From: Euborellia annulipes
Lineage: Eukaryota; Arthropoda; Insecta; Dermaptera; Anisolabididae
Direction of reading: 5' to 3'
Assembly: GCA_023213315.1 (NCBI GenBank)
Contig: JAKCPI010004983.1
Location: 1-64,000 of the forward strand
DNA: 64,000 nt
Position numbers and translations under genes: made by a program. Of the stretch, positions 10,305-20,641 are shown piece after piece (positions within the stretch are counted from its first letter, which is position 1; every line of letters begins with the position of its first letter). The notes under the pieces were generated by a model, which was not told the origin of the DNA, did not search any database, and saw only the letters and a list, made by a program, of their open reading frames with translations.

Positions 10305-11662
10305 AATGCAAAAGATGTGTATTATGTACAAAAATTAGATCGACCGTTAAAAACGATTAATATTTTTACCAGTCAGTGCATATAGAGGCGCTTAAACTAT
10401 AGAACTCTGGCATAAATACATCACTAAATCATAACTTAGTATTATGTAGATATTTAAAAAAAAATTCTTTTAACTTTTAATTCAAATATATTTCTAAAAA
10501 ATTCTAATTTTCCTTAAGTCAACTTTACATTTACCCCCCACCCTACCTATACATATAAAACGTTATAATCTTAAGACTTGTTTTATCTCTTTGGTAGCTA
10601 AATTTTAAATAATGCGCAGTTTATGGCCTGTAGAAAGGGCGTTATCGCCATTTTGTAAAATCCTAACTTGTTTTTTAATTAACCCACACGCATATAACAA
10701 CGGAGATAATGAAAAGTCCCCCTCCCCCCTCCGGTGACGACAAAACTATTCCTAATAGATTCTATGACAAAGATTGAAATGTAATTTGCGGTACCGGGTG
10801 CCTACGATGTTACCCGTCCTCTATTTTCTCCTCCTGCTGTTGCGCTTATTAAATTCTTGAGCTTCGTATCTTGTTTATGGCCCGAGCTCAGCTCATAACA
10901 CCCATACAGACACCAAATTGCAGATCGTGTGGATGTAAGAGACTCTGATCCATGGTTTGGGGAAAATTTGCACAAATTACAAACTGGAGAGAGAAAATAA
11001 TTCATCTAGCATAAAAAAGAGCAGGTATTTTGCAAACATAACACCCACGCTTGAATTTCGATTAGAAAAGGATCTTTTTTCAATCATGAAAAATTATTTC
11101 GTAAGCCAAAATAAAATATGATTTTAATTAATATTGAATAAACTTTTAATATAAATAAGATTAGAGAATTTTAAATGAAACAAAATTCCAAAAATTCCAA
11201 CCAAGGAGAATATCTCTTCTAATTAAGAATCTCTACATTATTTTTAAGTAAAGGGAATTTAAATAAAGTACATGCTCTAGTATTCTTAGCTTAGACGTAA
11301 AATGTTCTCTGCATCGTTTCTTGTAAATTCACCTCTTTTTACTTGGAATTATTAAAAATTAAAAATTCATATTTTTAATAAATAAATAAAAAAAAATATA
11401 ATTTATATTGAAAAAGCTTGCTGGTATAAAAAAATAGAAGAAAAAAAAATTTATTTTTTATTTGACTTACTTGTTAGCATAAAAATATAAGCATTTAACG
11501 TAAGATAAATAGAATTTAATAGATTATGACCAGGAAAATTGCACAGGGAGCCAATTATACCTAAGTGCATTGTAATGGAAAAATTCTGAATTATCGAAAA
11601 TTTTTTGAGCCATTCCATTTGGGGACCAGAGTATTTTTCCTGGGCTTAACGTCCTCTATAAG
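10305..11662. other. Non-coding; unique low-AT island at 10700-11030
   Basis: The flanks are AT-rich. At 10700-11030 composition is more balanced and not repeated in the window; it holds a 67-codon minus frame (10802-11005) and a plus frame of about 50 codons. Neither has a recognisable motif or clear codon bias, so I read the patch as conserved-element-like DNA rather than coding. TTTTAAATAATGCGCAG near 10605 and 11030-11660 hold nothing bounded. Confidence 0.4.
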
Positions 11663-11965
11663 AGAGCTTCTTAAACTTTTTCAAGTTGAGGCCCCCTTTG
11701 AACCCAAGTCAATATCTCACGGCCCCCTATTTTTTTTTTTTTTTTTTTTAATTCAGATTGGTTAAAAAACAATTTATAATTTTGAATTTCATTCTACTTA
11801 ATTAATAATTCTTACTAGTCAATGCATGCCTTTTCTAATGTTAACAGTAAAAGCGTGAAAAAAAAAAATAAACACGGTTATTATTGTTACATTTGGCACC
11901 ATTCACGGCCCCTCTACGGGTAATCCATGACCCCTTAGGGGGCCACGGCCCACTGCAAGCACTGC
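11663..11965. mobile_element. hAT-like MITE, AGTGCTTCTTAAAC type
   Basis: 303 bp, non-coding. The left terminus AGAGCTTCTTAAACTTTTT and right terminus GGCCCACTGCAAGCACTGC are imperfect inverted repeats. An exact 8-bp TSD TCTATAAG lies at 11655-11662 and 11966-11973. A related left end is at 46952. Two 60-codon plus frames (11565-11765, 11884-12069) overlap its edges and are not genes. Confidence 0.82.
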
Positions 11966-12094
11966 TCTATAAGACAAATTTTGTTAGAAAATCCTACGAG
12001 AAGTTGGTCAAACACAAGGATTTTATATACCAAGGAATCCCGAACCAGTCGAATCTCGAAAAATTATAAATATAGAGAAATATAGAGTTAATAT

Positions 12095-12365
12095 CAAGGA
12101 AGCAGGAGCAGAGACTGGCAGCCAAATTTTGTTTCTTTAAATATTTTATTGGACCGACATTGAAAGATCTCTCTTCTAATGAGCAACATTACACATAGCT
12201 GCCTAATGCAAATTATATATATTTCCTTGACACTTATTGGACCCTGAAGATGGCCTCTATCGAGACTGAAACGTCGGCCCAATAAAATATTTAAAGAAAA
12301 AAATTTGGCTGCCAATCTCTGCTCCTGCAACCTTTCCTTTATACAACTCAACAGCTACAACTACA
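12095..12365 (+). mobile_element. Penelope-like hairpin element with hammerhead-like core
   Basis: 271 bp between exact 13-bp direct repeats ATAGAGTTAATAT (12082-12094, 12366-12378). Arms of about 55 bp pair: AGCAGGAGCAGAGACTGGCA with its near complement near 12312-12328, plus ATATTTTATTGG with CCAATAAAATAT. CTGAAGA at 12244-12250, a stem candidate GGCCTC/GAGAC and GAAAC at 12268-12272 follow hammerhead core order. The downstream arm shares AATAAAAT and TTTGGCTGC with the element at 1692. Family assignment is inference from motif, hairpin and TSD length. Confidence 0.65.
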
Positions 12366-12378
12366 ATAGAGTTAATAT

Positions 12379-13690
12379 TTTAAATAATGTTAGAAAGTAT
12401 AAAAAAAATAACTTATTTCCTTAAATTTAGACAAATTATATAGTCTGGCAATGTTTCTACTGATTTATCAATATGTAATTTGGTTATATTAATTTGTTTT
12501 AGGCGAATTTGCCCTTACACAATTTTCAAAATTAGTCAATTTTAAAAATTATTTAATTTCAATTTTGAAAAATCAAATATCACTTAATATCTTTATATTA
12601 ATAAGTAACCTAACCTAGTAACTCTTGAATTTTAAAAAGCAAATTTTCACCGGGATTCCCATCGGCAACTAACAAGTGTAAGTAAAAATTAAGAAGAGAA
12701 ATCAATGAATATAATTTAAATTGAAGTAAAAATAGGTAACAAAGTTGCAAAAATTTTCTTTCAAAAAATAAAACTGTGATTGAATTAAATAAGGAAATTA
12801 TCGTCTAGAATAGAAAAGATAAAAAGAAGAAGAAGCGATGCTGTAGAAGTTTGGAGTGTGCATTGAAACGGTTTTGAATCCACTAATTAACTATCAATTG
12901 CCGGCTTAATTAATTAGAAGAGAGAGAGAGAGAGAGGGCGGATGGATTATGCAAAGCACGATGTTCATTAACAAATGACAAGTATCGGTGGAAAGGAAAC
13001 TGAGACCGGGTCTTTTGTTAAAGAATCCACGGGATTTCATTTAATATGGTAGAAAGAATCCCTGCCAATCAACCGGGAGCGATTAATTATTCCAGACACG
13101 GTATTTAATCTCACAGGTTTCTCAGCAGCGGCACAAACTTCTTGCATTTGGGTGGGGATTGTTTAAATAAAATAATATCACCGAAGGGAAAAGAGAGAGA
13201 GAGAGAGGAAAAAAAGATAATAGAGGGTATTTTCTTCTAGAAGGGTGTAAAACAATACAGGCAATATATGCATCGTGATAAGGATAAAGCGCCCCTCTAT
13301 GATTACAAACAAGTTAATATAAATTCCTATCTGTGCAAATTTAAAATCAGATTTAAGGGTGGTTTATTTACGCCAGTAGGTATGTATAGATAGATAGAAT
13401 AATACATAAATTTTCGAAATCCTATCATATATGAATGTTAGTAATGTTCAAAACTTTACTAGAAGGGAGGAAAACATTTCATATTTTATATCATATTATG
13501 AGATCAACATAAATATTGGTATTCTAAATTGTAATAATGTTAAATTTGAAATTTGAAATAAAATAATAAAAAAAGGTAGGGATGTTTAGAAAATAAACAT
13601 TTGAGAAAGCTAGAGTGACATCTGACACAACTAACGTCTAATATATAAAAAATCTTCGCTATTAGAAATTTTGTTACACCAGGTTTTTAC
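12379..13690. other. Non-coding; enhancer-like unique island 12830-13210
   Basis: From 12830 to 13210 the sequence is unique and less AT-rich, with many homeodomain-type TAAT cores (CACTAATTAACTATCAATTG, GCTTAATTAATTAG, GCGATTAATTATTCC) plus ATGGATTATG. It looks like a developmental cis-regulatory element, but this rests on motif density alone. (GA)n tracts are at 12919-12936 and 13193-13208. The rest is plain AT-rich DNA. Confidence 0.35.
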
Positions 13691-13705
13691 TTTTTCTTAC
13701 CCTTT

Positions 13706-14047
13706 AAGCTTAGATGATTTATTTAAAATTTATCTGTCAAATTAGTTCAGCATTCTTGCAATAGATGGCAGGCTAGTCTAACAGCTGATCCCCTTTTGGC
13801 CTATATCTGGCCTCTATTTATATATTTTTATGCTTTTATAAAAGATACATAATATATAATAACATTTATAAAGTATTTATTGTTAAAATATCAATGGAAA
13901 TCAACCAAATGAATTAAATATTATTAGCTACCATTCTGACATCTCTTGGCAAATTTTTGAATTACTTGATATTTGGTCATACTTTTTATGACACACAACG
14001 ACATCTTAGCGGGAAAAACATGCGTAACCACTTCGCTCCCGTACCCC
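13706..14047 (+). repeat. Dispersed repeat R2, copy 2
   Basis: Homologous to 3638-3975 in the same orientation, about 10 kb away. It differs by small indels and ends at the TTAA into which the next element is inserted. An R1-like tag TTTTTACTTTTTCTTACCC immediately precedes it (13687-13705). Confidence 0.8.
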
Positions 14048-14051
14048 TTAA

Positions 14052-14184
14052 GATTGACATGGTAGTTGAGCAACGTTTTTATCAATCTATATTCTCTTAA
14101 TTCTCGATCTCCAAACAGTATAGAGAATTTTTCAAGAGAATATGGATTGATAAAAACGTTGCTACACTGCCATGTCAACTAATC
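14052..14184. mobile_element. TTAA-flanked palindromic MITE, 133 bp
   Basis: Arms pair over about 50 bp: TGACATGG with CCATGTCA, GCAACGTTTTTATCAAT with ATTGATAAAAACGTTGC, TATTCTCTT with AAGAGAATA. TTAA lies directly outside both ends (14048-14051, 14185-14188), consistent with a piggyBac-type MITE. It sits exactly at the downstream edge of R2. The minus frame at 13924-14178 spans R2 and this hairpin and is an artefact. Confidence 0.65.
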
Positions 14185-14419
14185 TTAACATCAATTTTGT
14201 AGGTATCTTGACTATTTTTATTTTGTTAACTCTCTAAAGAAAAAATATAATCCTTTGACTGACAAGTGAGCTTAGTTCTCCTTCCTAATGAAAAATGTGA
14301 TCTGTACTGAAACGTGAAAAATATAGACTTTATTTTTCGCCTTGGCTGCCCATACACCATATCCTCATATGAGATATTTTTAGTTACTGATAGTATATTA
14401 AAACCCAAGAGATAAAATT

Positions 14420-14990
14420 TATAGTTCGAAGAAAATATTTATATTTTGTTACCACATCTTTCCTATGAGTACAAGAATAAAGTGTGATTCAAACAATTTC
14501 GAGGACAAAATGAGAATATATATTTTAAAGAGAATCTAAAAAATAATTGATTAATCAATCTTTTGAGCAGTTTTTGGAAAAAAAAAACTCAAAAAAGAGC
14601 ATAAATGAAGTACTACTTTGGCCCTTAACCCGTGGCTCAGAGAGAAGACATTGGCTTCTCATTGCTGGGGTCCCGGGTTCGTTTCCCGTGACAAGCGAGA
14701 AAAATTTGTATTTCATTTGAATTTACTTCCAATTATTTCAAATAGGATGGGGTCTAAATGGCCTTAGATGCCGAAAAAGCCCTTAAATAAATAAAAAAAG
14801 TACTATTCTTTTGCCGATATTATTCAAAAAGTTTTGTGTTTCAAGGGGGATCTAACTTAAATATCAAATTTCTACTTTGAAGCTATTTTCTTTCCTGTGA
14901 TTGACCATTGTCTACACACACATAAACAGACAGCAGGACCAAATTTTTCAAAGACTTTTTAAACATATATTTCCATCAAAATCTTTACAA
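14420..14990 (-). repeat. R1 repeat, interrupted by a SINE
   Basis: R1 on the minus strand: TATTTATATTTTGTTACCA, CTATGAGTACAAGAATAAAG, CAAAATGAGAATATATATTT, then after the SINE TAACTTAAATATCAAATTTC and ATTTCCATCAAAATC. The hairpin end and half of the X-box are missing. The SINE at 14616-14797 lies between the halves. Confidence 0.75.
14616..14797 (+). mobile_element. tRNA-derived SINE, type B, complete
   Basis: The head has an A-box-like GTGGCTCAGAGAG and a B-box-like GGGTTCGTTTCCCG. A body with TTTCATTTGAATT and AATTATTTCAAAT forms a central palindrome, then comes the tail GGTCTAAATGGCC, TTAGATGCCGAAAAAG and A-rich end. The TSD AAGTACTA is exact (14608-14615, 14798-14805). The insertion target is an R1 copy. 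Confidence 0.87.
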
Positions 14991-15580
14991 CAAATAAAAA
15001 ATCTAAAATTTAAGGTTTTTAAAATAATTTTAATTTGCCATTGCGTCCTCTTATTTAAGAGTTTCTATACTACTTTGAAATCAAGATGAGAGGCATATCC
15101 TTTAAATATTTTTCAATATAAAAACTATTGTAAATTAAAAATTCTTTAGGAAATAATTCCTTTTTTTTAATATAAAAATTCATTTACGATTTTTTCAAAT
15201 TGTATTAGAAAAAAATTTAATTAAATAACTTTAACGTAGATTAAATACTCTATATTACAAAAAAAGAAAAAAAAAAAGCGTTTGTTTCTCTCTTTTATCG
15301 TTATATCGATTATTATCGATATAGTTAGACTTGTTGTGTTAATGAAAACTTTTTCTTTTTCTCTTTTATTTATTTATTTTTTCTATCAGCATCTAGCCGA
15401 ATTGAATTTGATTCGTGCTCGGATAAATAAAGGGCAACAAGGATAACGAATGTTGAGGAAGGATGATGGGGCTGTCGGCAGAGATTTTTTTATTTACTTC
15501 ATTTACTAAATTTAAGGGTTAATAAATTAAAAAAATATAAGATATATAAATATGTGGATAAATTTAATTAATCTACAGAC
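14991..15580. other. Non-coding; weak exon-like patch at 15393-15447
   Basis: AT-rich apart from a patch after TTTTTTCTATCAG (15380-15392), which looks like a splice acceptor. It is followed by an 18-codon open frame (HLAELNLIRARINKGQQG) ending TAA at 15447-15449. Too short to claim; the balanced codons only make it worth checking against RNA data. Confidence 0.2.
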
Positions 15581-15582
15581 CG

Positions 15583-15690
15583 ACCCCCCACTGATCTAGG
15601 TTAAAACCATCCTCAGAACATGAAGAAAATAGAAACGTCTGGTTAGTAGTATTAATAAAATAAATATATAGCTACTCTCATTCTTTCTTC
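15583..15690 (+). repeat. Hammerhead-like hairpin, degraded
   Basis: Holds a minus-strand CTGAGGATGG (15606-15615) and a plus-strand TGAAGA at 15621-15626, then GAAACGTCT at 15632-15640 and AATAAAATA. The layout (two inverted arms, one with TGAAGA...GAAACGTC) matches the elements at 1692 and 12095. Confidence 0.4.
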
Positions 15691-16849
15691 ATTTTCTACT
15701 CCTCTTTAGCAATAAATCCATAACCCTTAAAACAAGCATGCATTAGAAATACTTGAAAGTACTGAGTATTTATTGATAAAGTACTTAAACATATTTTTCT
15801 CAGGCAGATTTATGGAATGGGGGGGGGGGGTGGAAGGAGAAAAAGGAGGAAATTCATTTTAATTGAATTGGCTAGCAATCAATTGAAATAGATAGGTGAC
15901 AATAATCTCAGATGTCAAAAAATAATCTTAAAGAAATAAAAAAAAGTAAAAACTAGTATGTTTGTGGGAAAATTATTTTTTTAAACTCATGCCCAAAAAA
16001 ATAAATTTCGTGAAATCAAATTACCTTATATAAATTATTTATAGATCTATCTGTTTGCAAATGTTTGAGTTCTTTTTTTTGTTTCATCCTTTAAACTCGT
16101 GTAATTAGAATTAAAATTATACGGCATGTTATTATATGGCCCATTCTATGCTGAAATGTCAATATTCAATTTACATACTTATTAGTTATAATTGAAATGT
16201 ATTATACACTTTCTCTCTAGAATGCTATCTGGAGGGCATTTGCTTCATAACTGATTCGCTCCAACTAGTCTCACACTTTAATAATTAATAACTAAATAGA
16301 TTCAGAATTTACTTGGGCTTTAGTTGCCCTTGATTGAAGGTTGTTGCTTTGAATGTTTGATAATAAATTCTAATTATTTCACATTATCAAAAATTAAGGT
16401 TTTATAATAAAATTGAATTTATAGGTAGCTTTTAGAAAACTTTTTATACAAGGTTATTTATTTATTTTCCAACAGGTAAAAAATCATTATACTATTTTAA
16501 AAATCAAATGAATCACTATAACGCTACGCATTTATCCAATTATAAAATTAAATTTGATAAATGCCAAATTTATAATTTCTTCTATATTATTAATAATACT
16601 TTTAGAATTCTGTTATTTTTTTTATAGAAATTGCGTTTTGAATAGCATTTGGCTCGAAACCTACCATTAAAAGTGACTCAGTATTAGTTATTCAATTAGT
16701 ATCTCGTTCTTGCGGGGTTCTAGATCCTAATCGAAATATAATTATTTTCAAAAAATAATCATTAAGTGGCGAATAACATTAGACAGTCATTGAACATGTC
16801 TAGTTGGATTAATTTTCCAAAGTCAATTGAGAAAATGTCAAAATGGAAC
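15691..16849. other. AT-rich interval with unique patch 16200-16370
   Basis: Poly-G run near 15820-15830. At 16200-16370 the sequence is unique and more complex (GCTTCATAACTGATTCGCTC), possibly conserved non-coding DNA. No coding signal. Confidence 0.4.
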
Positions 16850-17330
16850 ATTGAAATAAGGGAGCATCGATTTCCTTTAGCGAGAGAAGAACGAAAAAGG
16901 AGCAAAGAGGCGGGCTGGGGCGTCTTTTGACACCGCAGGTGCTTTTAAGGGCCACCCCCCTCTCGCCAACCACCTACACCCTCCACATGAGCCCTAAAAT
17001 GGTCATTAATCTCACGCCATCGCACCATCTGAACTTCAAATTGATAATTCACCTGTTTGGTTTAATTACAATGCATATAAAAGGGCGGGAACGCTTCCCG
17101 TAATGGAAATTGAACAAATTCTCTAACGACTTTTAATTTTATCCGAAATTTGTCGGGTTCAGAATTGATCTTTATCAGGGCGGGGACGAAATGACACCTT
17201 GGAATGGATAAAATATTTAAAACAGCTGGAGGAAGTGGAGAAGAGTTGGAAAATAATTAAAAATGCATTTCACTCGGGGAGGGGGGGGGGAGGGGGAGAG
17301 AAGGGAAAATTAATTTAGATTTACCCTTAA
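16850..17330 (+). promoter_or_regulatory. Unique GC-richer island with TATA-like site
   Basis: About 480 bp of complex, non-repeated sequence in an AT-rich setting. It has E-box-like CAGGTG and CACCTG, several TAAT cores, and GCATATAAAAGGGCGGGAAC near 17073, where TATAAAAGG matches a TATA box. A poly-G run lies at about 17279-17300. No open frame follows, so it may be an enhancer or the promoter of an untranslated exon. Function is inferred from motifs only. Confidence 0.35.
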
Positions 17331-17535
17331 TAGATTAAAAGAAAATATTTACTTAAAACATATCATTATCAAATTAGAATTTTTAATTTATTACATATGA
17401 ATAGTCACTTAGGCTATACACACCACCAAAGATCTCTCTGATTTTAAAATTAAATAATTCGAAAACAAACATCGAAAGAAGAATGAAACAAAAGCTATGT
17501 TTTGGAAGCTGTAAAAAAAAGTTTTGAAATTAGTT

Positions 17536-17705
17536 ACAAATGTTGCCACAGGCGACGTTGTAGTCAGTACAGAGTTTTAGAACACGTTGCTTCATGGAAT
17601 ACATGACTTCCTTTGTTACACTCATTTCACGTTTGCAATAGCCTGAAGACTTTAGGTTTCAAAGGAGGGGCTCAGCTTTCAATGTCACCTGTGGCAACAT
17701 GGAAC
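17536..17705. mobile_element. Small MITE-like inverted repeat
   Basis: ATGTTGCCACAGGCGAC near 17538 pairs with GTCACCTGTGGCAACAT near 17684. The interior of about 130 bp is non-coding. The TSD is unclear. The plus frame 17613-17804 crosses it and ends in a poly-A tract. Confidence 0.5.
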
Positions 17706-17894
17706 TTTTCTATCAGATTTTTTTGGCAAAAAGGTCATATATTTTACAATTTCAATAAAAAAAACAAAAAAACAACAAAAAAAAAAAAAAAATTATATAA
17801 ATAGACAATAATAAAACATATAATAACAAAACTAATATAAATTAATGGTTATTAAATTGATACTGGGGATAGAAGTGAAAGTGATAATATAGGG

Positions 17895-18076
17895 AATTGA
17901 AATTATACCCTAGGTTATGTGTTTTAAAATTATTTTATTGACTTTATACGAATTTCCACACTTGGTGTGTTATCTTCATAAGTCGTGTAGCAGTCTTGTA
18001 TAACTTGTGAAGATGACACCAAGTGTGGAAATAGGTATAAAGTCAATAAAATAATTTTTAAACACATAACCTAGTG
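17895..18076. mobile_element. Hairpin element, hammerhead-like subtype
   Basis: Arms of about 58 bp pair: CCTAGGTTATGTG with CACATAACCTAG, TTATTTTATTGACTTTATAC with its complement, TTTCCACACTTGGTGT with ACACCAAGTGTGGAAA. The right arm has TGTGAAGATGACACC and GGAAAT, a degraded form of the TGAAGA...GAAA motif, close to TCTGAGGATGACA at 61261. Confidence 0.55.
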
Positions 18077-18289
18077 TATAAGAACCCTATAAATAATGAT
18101 CAATTTGAGGTCTGTTAGATAGAGTGACATTTTTGTTTCTGTATCTGATTTTTACAGCTTTCAAAATTAACATAACTTCTTTTATCCCAGCAACCCCGAC
18201 CATCTGCTTTTCCCCTGCCGGTTACTCAAACCACAAAAAGAAAGATTTTTAGGCGACATTATACCGAACTTCCGAGACCCACCCTGTAT

Positions 18290-18646
18290 CCAAAATGTCC
18301 TCAAAAGCCCAGACGAAAAGACAATCAAAGCCATAATTAAATTCAGTGAGGCCTCTAACCATGGGCGTCCGCAGGGGGGGGCAACCAGGCACTTGCTCCC
18401 CACCCCTGGAAAATTAAAATGATACAAAAAAATGTATAAAACAAAAAAAAAAAAAAAAATACAAAAAACCTTTCACAGTATACATCCACCTTGCCGCGGT
18501 GAGAAAGCTTTAAATACTAAGAGATGTATAACATTATTAATATCAAAATACGTTTTTTTAACTTATCTGGAAGTGACTTGCCCCCCCCCTGCAAAAAATC
18601 CTGCGGACGCCCTTGCCTTCGAACTAAACAAGTTTAAGAACCTCTG
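18290..18646 (-). mobile_element. hAT-like right end carrying an inserted MITE
   Basis: On the minus strand the terminus CAGAGGTTCTTAAACTTG begins at 18646. Its internal sequence is cut at 18360-18615 by another MITE and resumes leftward. The flanks of that insertion, CCTCTAAC and CCTTCGAAC, read as a diverged target duplication. The other hAT terminus was not found. The 81-codon minus frame (18182-18427) crosses these boundaries and is not a gene. Confidence 0.45.
18360..18615. mobile_element. MITE with CATGGGCGTCCGCAGG termini
   Basis: CATGGGCGTCCGCAGG at 18360 pairs with CCTGCGGACGCCCTTG ending at 18615. Next to the termini are GGGGGGGGCAA and TTGCCCCCCCCC. The interior is AT-rich with a poly-A run. 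Terminal style matches the elements at 24560 and 30619, so a hAT-like family is likely. Confidence 0.7.
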
Positions 18647-18734
18647 CTTTAGTGCTTAAAGAAAATTTATTTATTTTTAAATTCAAATTTTTATTAAATG
18701 AGCTCAGCCAATTTGAAATACTTTATTGATTATT

Positions 18735-18830
18735 ATAGTGATATAGTGACGTGATTTCACGGACCAACAGTTGTTCACCTGTTTTAGTAAACACCTCAGT
18801 ATATTATTGTCACTATATCGTTAAAGTAGA
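18735..18830. repeat. Hairpin, GTGATATAGTGAC
   Basis: TAGTGATATAGTGAC near 18737 pairs imperfectly with GTCACTATATCGTTA near 18811; the loop is about 60 bp. Possibly a short MITE; TSD not resolved. Confidence 0.4.
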
Positions 18831-19348
18831 ACTGTTCAATTTCATTCTTCCTTTATTCCCATTGTGAAATTTAATATTTATTTATATAAGATACAAGTTT
18901 TATTTTACTTTTAAGTAATATTTTTATCTGTTTAATTGTCCTTTAAGGAGCTTTACTCAAGAAACCATGAAATTATCAATATTATCGTTTTATGAATTTT
19001 TTAAAGCTCCATTTTTTATTTATTTGTTCAGTTAAAGGTACGGAATGGATTTTGTGGGTCTTACTTAGTTTCGTATGATATCGATCCTCTATTTAAATAA
19101 ACAAAAATATCATATTTTCAATCCATAAGAAAAATTTATTGACAAATGTAGTAATATTTCAATAGTAAAGGGGCTTTTATTGACTACATTTGTATAAATA
19201 TTTATTTTAAAGAAAACTTTTACCGTCCTATATTATTATTAAAACATACTCTGCATGGCCTTCGAAAAACTCTTTCTCTCTCTCGAAATTAAAATTTTAT
19301 ACTAGTCTTTACCAGGAAATCGGATTAAAATATTTTAACAAATAATAG
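18831..19348. other. AT-rich non-coding interval
   Basis: No gene or bounded element. A CTCTTTCTCTCTCTCG tract is near 19269. Confidence 0.5.
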
Positions 19349-19683
19349 GATTTTGAGGGAAATACATGTTTTGATGTCCCATGAGTCCAAAGAAATGGGT
19401 CCCTTAAATTGGTGTGTGTGTGTGTGTCTGGTCTGTCTGTGTGGACATTTTTAAGCATGAAGGAATTGAGCTACATGATTGAAATTTTATATTTAAGTTA
19501 GATACCCTCCTGGACACTCAAAATATGCTTTTGAACAAAATCGGCCAAAAAGTACTAGTACTTTACTGATGTACTTTTTCAGTTTTTTTTTTTTTTCGAT
19601 TTTCTCAAAATTTGTTTCAACAATTGTGATTAAAATTCAATTATTTTTTAGGTGCTCTTTAAAATGTATATTCTCATTTTTTT
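19349..19683 (+). repeat. R1 repeat, internal segment
   Basis: R1 on plus: ATACATGTTTTGATGTCCCA, a (GT)n/CTGTCTGT microsatellite (19402-19441), GCATGAAGGAATTGAGCTA, AAGTACTAGTACTTTACTG and ATGTATATTCTCATTTT. It stops abruptly where the promoter-like module begins, before the X-box. Confidence 0.75.
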
Positions 19684-19689
19684 TACAAC

Positions 19690-19915
19690 CCAAAATATCA
19701 AAACTTATATATAAAGCGCTAACGGTGTATTTACGGTGTATGCCCGCTCTGCCAACTCTGCTCTAATTGGTCAGAGTCAGAGATGGGCGCCGCTGATTGG
19801 TCAGAGTCAGAAATGGGCGCCGCTGATTGGTCAGAGTCAGAGATGGGCGGCGCTGATTGGCCAGGGTCAGAGATGGGCGGAGTCAGAGAGGGAAATTTAA
19901 AACTTTAAAATTGTG
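19690..19915 (-). promoter_or_regulatory. CCAAT/TATA promoter-like module, copy 2, with 30-bp tandem array
   Basis: On the minus strand: TTTCCCTCTCTGACTCCGCC, then about four tandem units of 30 bp, each with GACCAATCAGCGSCGCCCA-type sequence (19763-19882), then CACCGTTAGCG and the TATA-like TTTATATATAAG (19704-19715). Copy 1 at 7567-7715 has the same order with fewer boxes. The array thus holds four CCAAT boxes at a 30-bp phase upstream of a TATA. GC-rich against its surroundings. No transcript product is visible. Confidence 0.5.
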
Positions 19916-20640
19916 CATCAAATTTATTCTCGTCGAAGGCGGGCTTTCCCGCTGGTGATTTTAATAATAAAATAGAGTGGTAAAAGTTGACTTTAAAAAA
20001 TTTACAGAAATGTATACAATAAAAGTCACTTTACCTTTAATCTATAAGTGACAAGAATATTTTTGTTATGAATTCAAAAATCATATTTAGTGCTGCCATT
20101 TGGAATATCTGCCTTCTAATAAGCAAAATTAACTAATTTATGCATGCCACAATATTCGTTTACATAGTTCTTCAAAATCAATTTACAAAAAAAAAAAAAT
20201 TATTTAATCATTATCCCCTATTATAAAAAAAATTTTAAAAAGATTCGTTATCATTTTTACATATGACGGGGAATTGGCGATGTAAATTAAATGTAGAGCA
20301 GGAGAGGGAGTAGTAAATAGACGTCATCAAAGGTAAATTACCCTCCGTTCATCATTCACAAATCACTTCTCATTTGCACTAGAAATAAACAGAGATTAAA
20401 CTAAATTAGAGCTACTTAATCTTCTATAAAGAATTAAAATAACGATAAGGTAATTTAAATAATTCAAATGAGAAATTTGACAGTCTATAATAACTATTTG
20501 CACTGAGTTCGATAAAGAAGGGAGAAAAAGATTTATTTATAAAAAAAAGTTCACATTTCACCTTGGATTAAAATTTTTTTCCTACGACTGATGAATTAGA
20601 GGACCGAACTAAATTTTTTTAGTGTTAGTCTTCAGAAGAT
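19916..20640. other. AT-rich interval
   Basis: Includes CGTCGAAGGCGGGCTTTCCC near 19933, a GC-rich tag of unknown nature, and a more complex patch at 20260-20400 with AGACGTCATCA. No gene supported. Confidence 0.45.
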
Positions 20641-20641
20641 T

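Noticed and set aside
14616..14797. Genuine tRNA gene
   Set aside because: A and B box-like words are present, but there is no cloverleaf with paired acceptor stem, and a SINE body and A-rich tail follow with a TSD.
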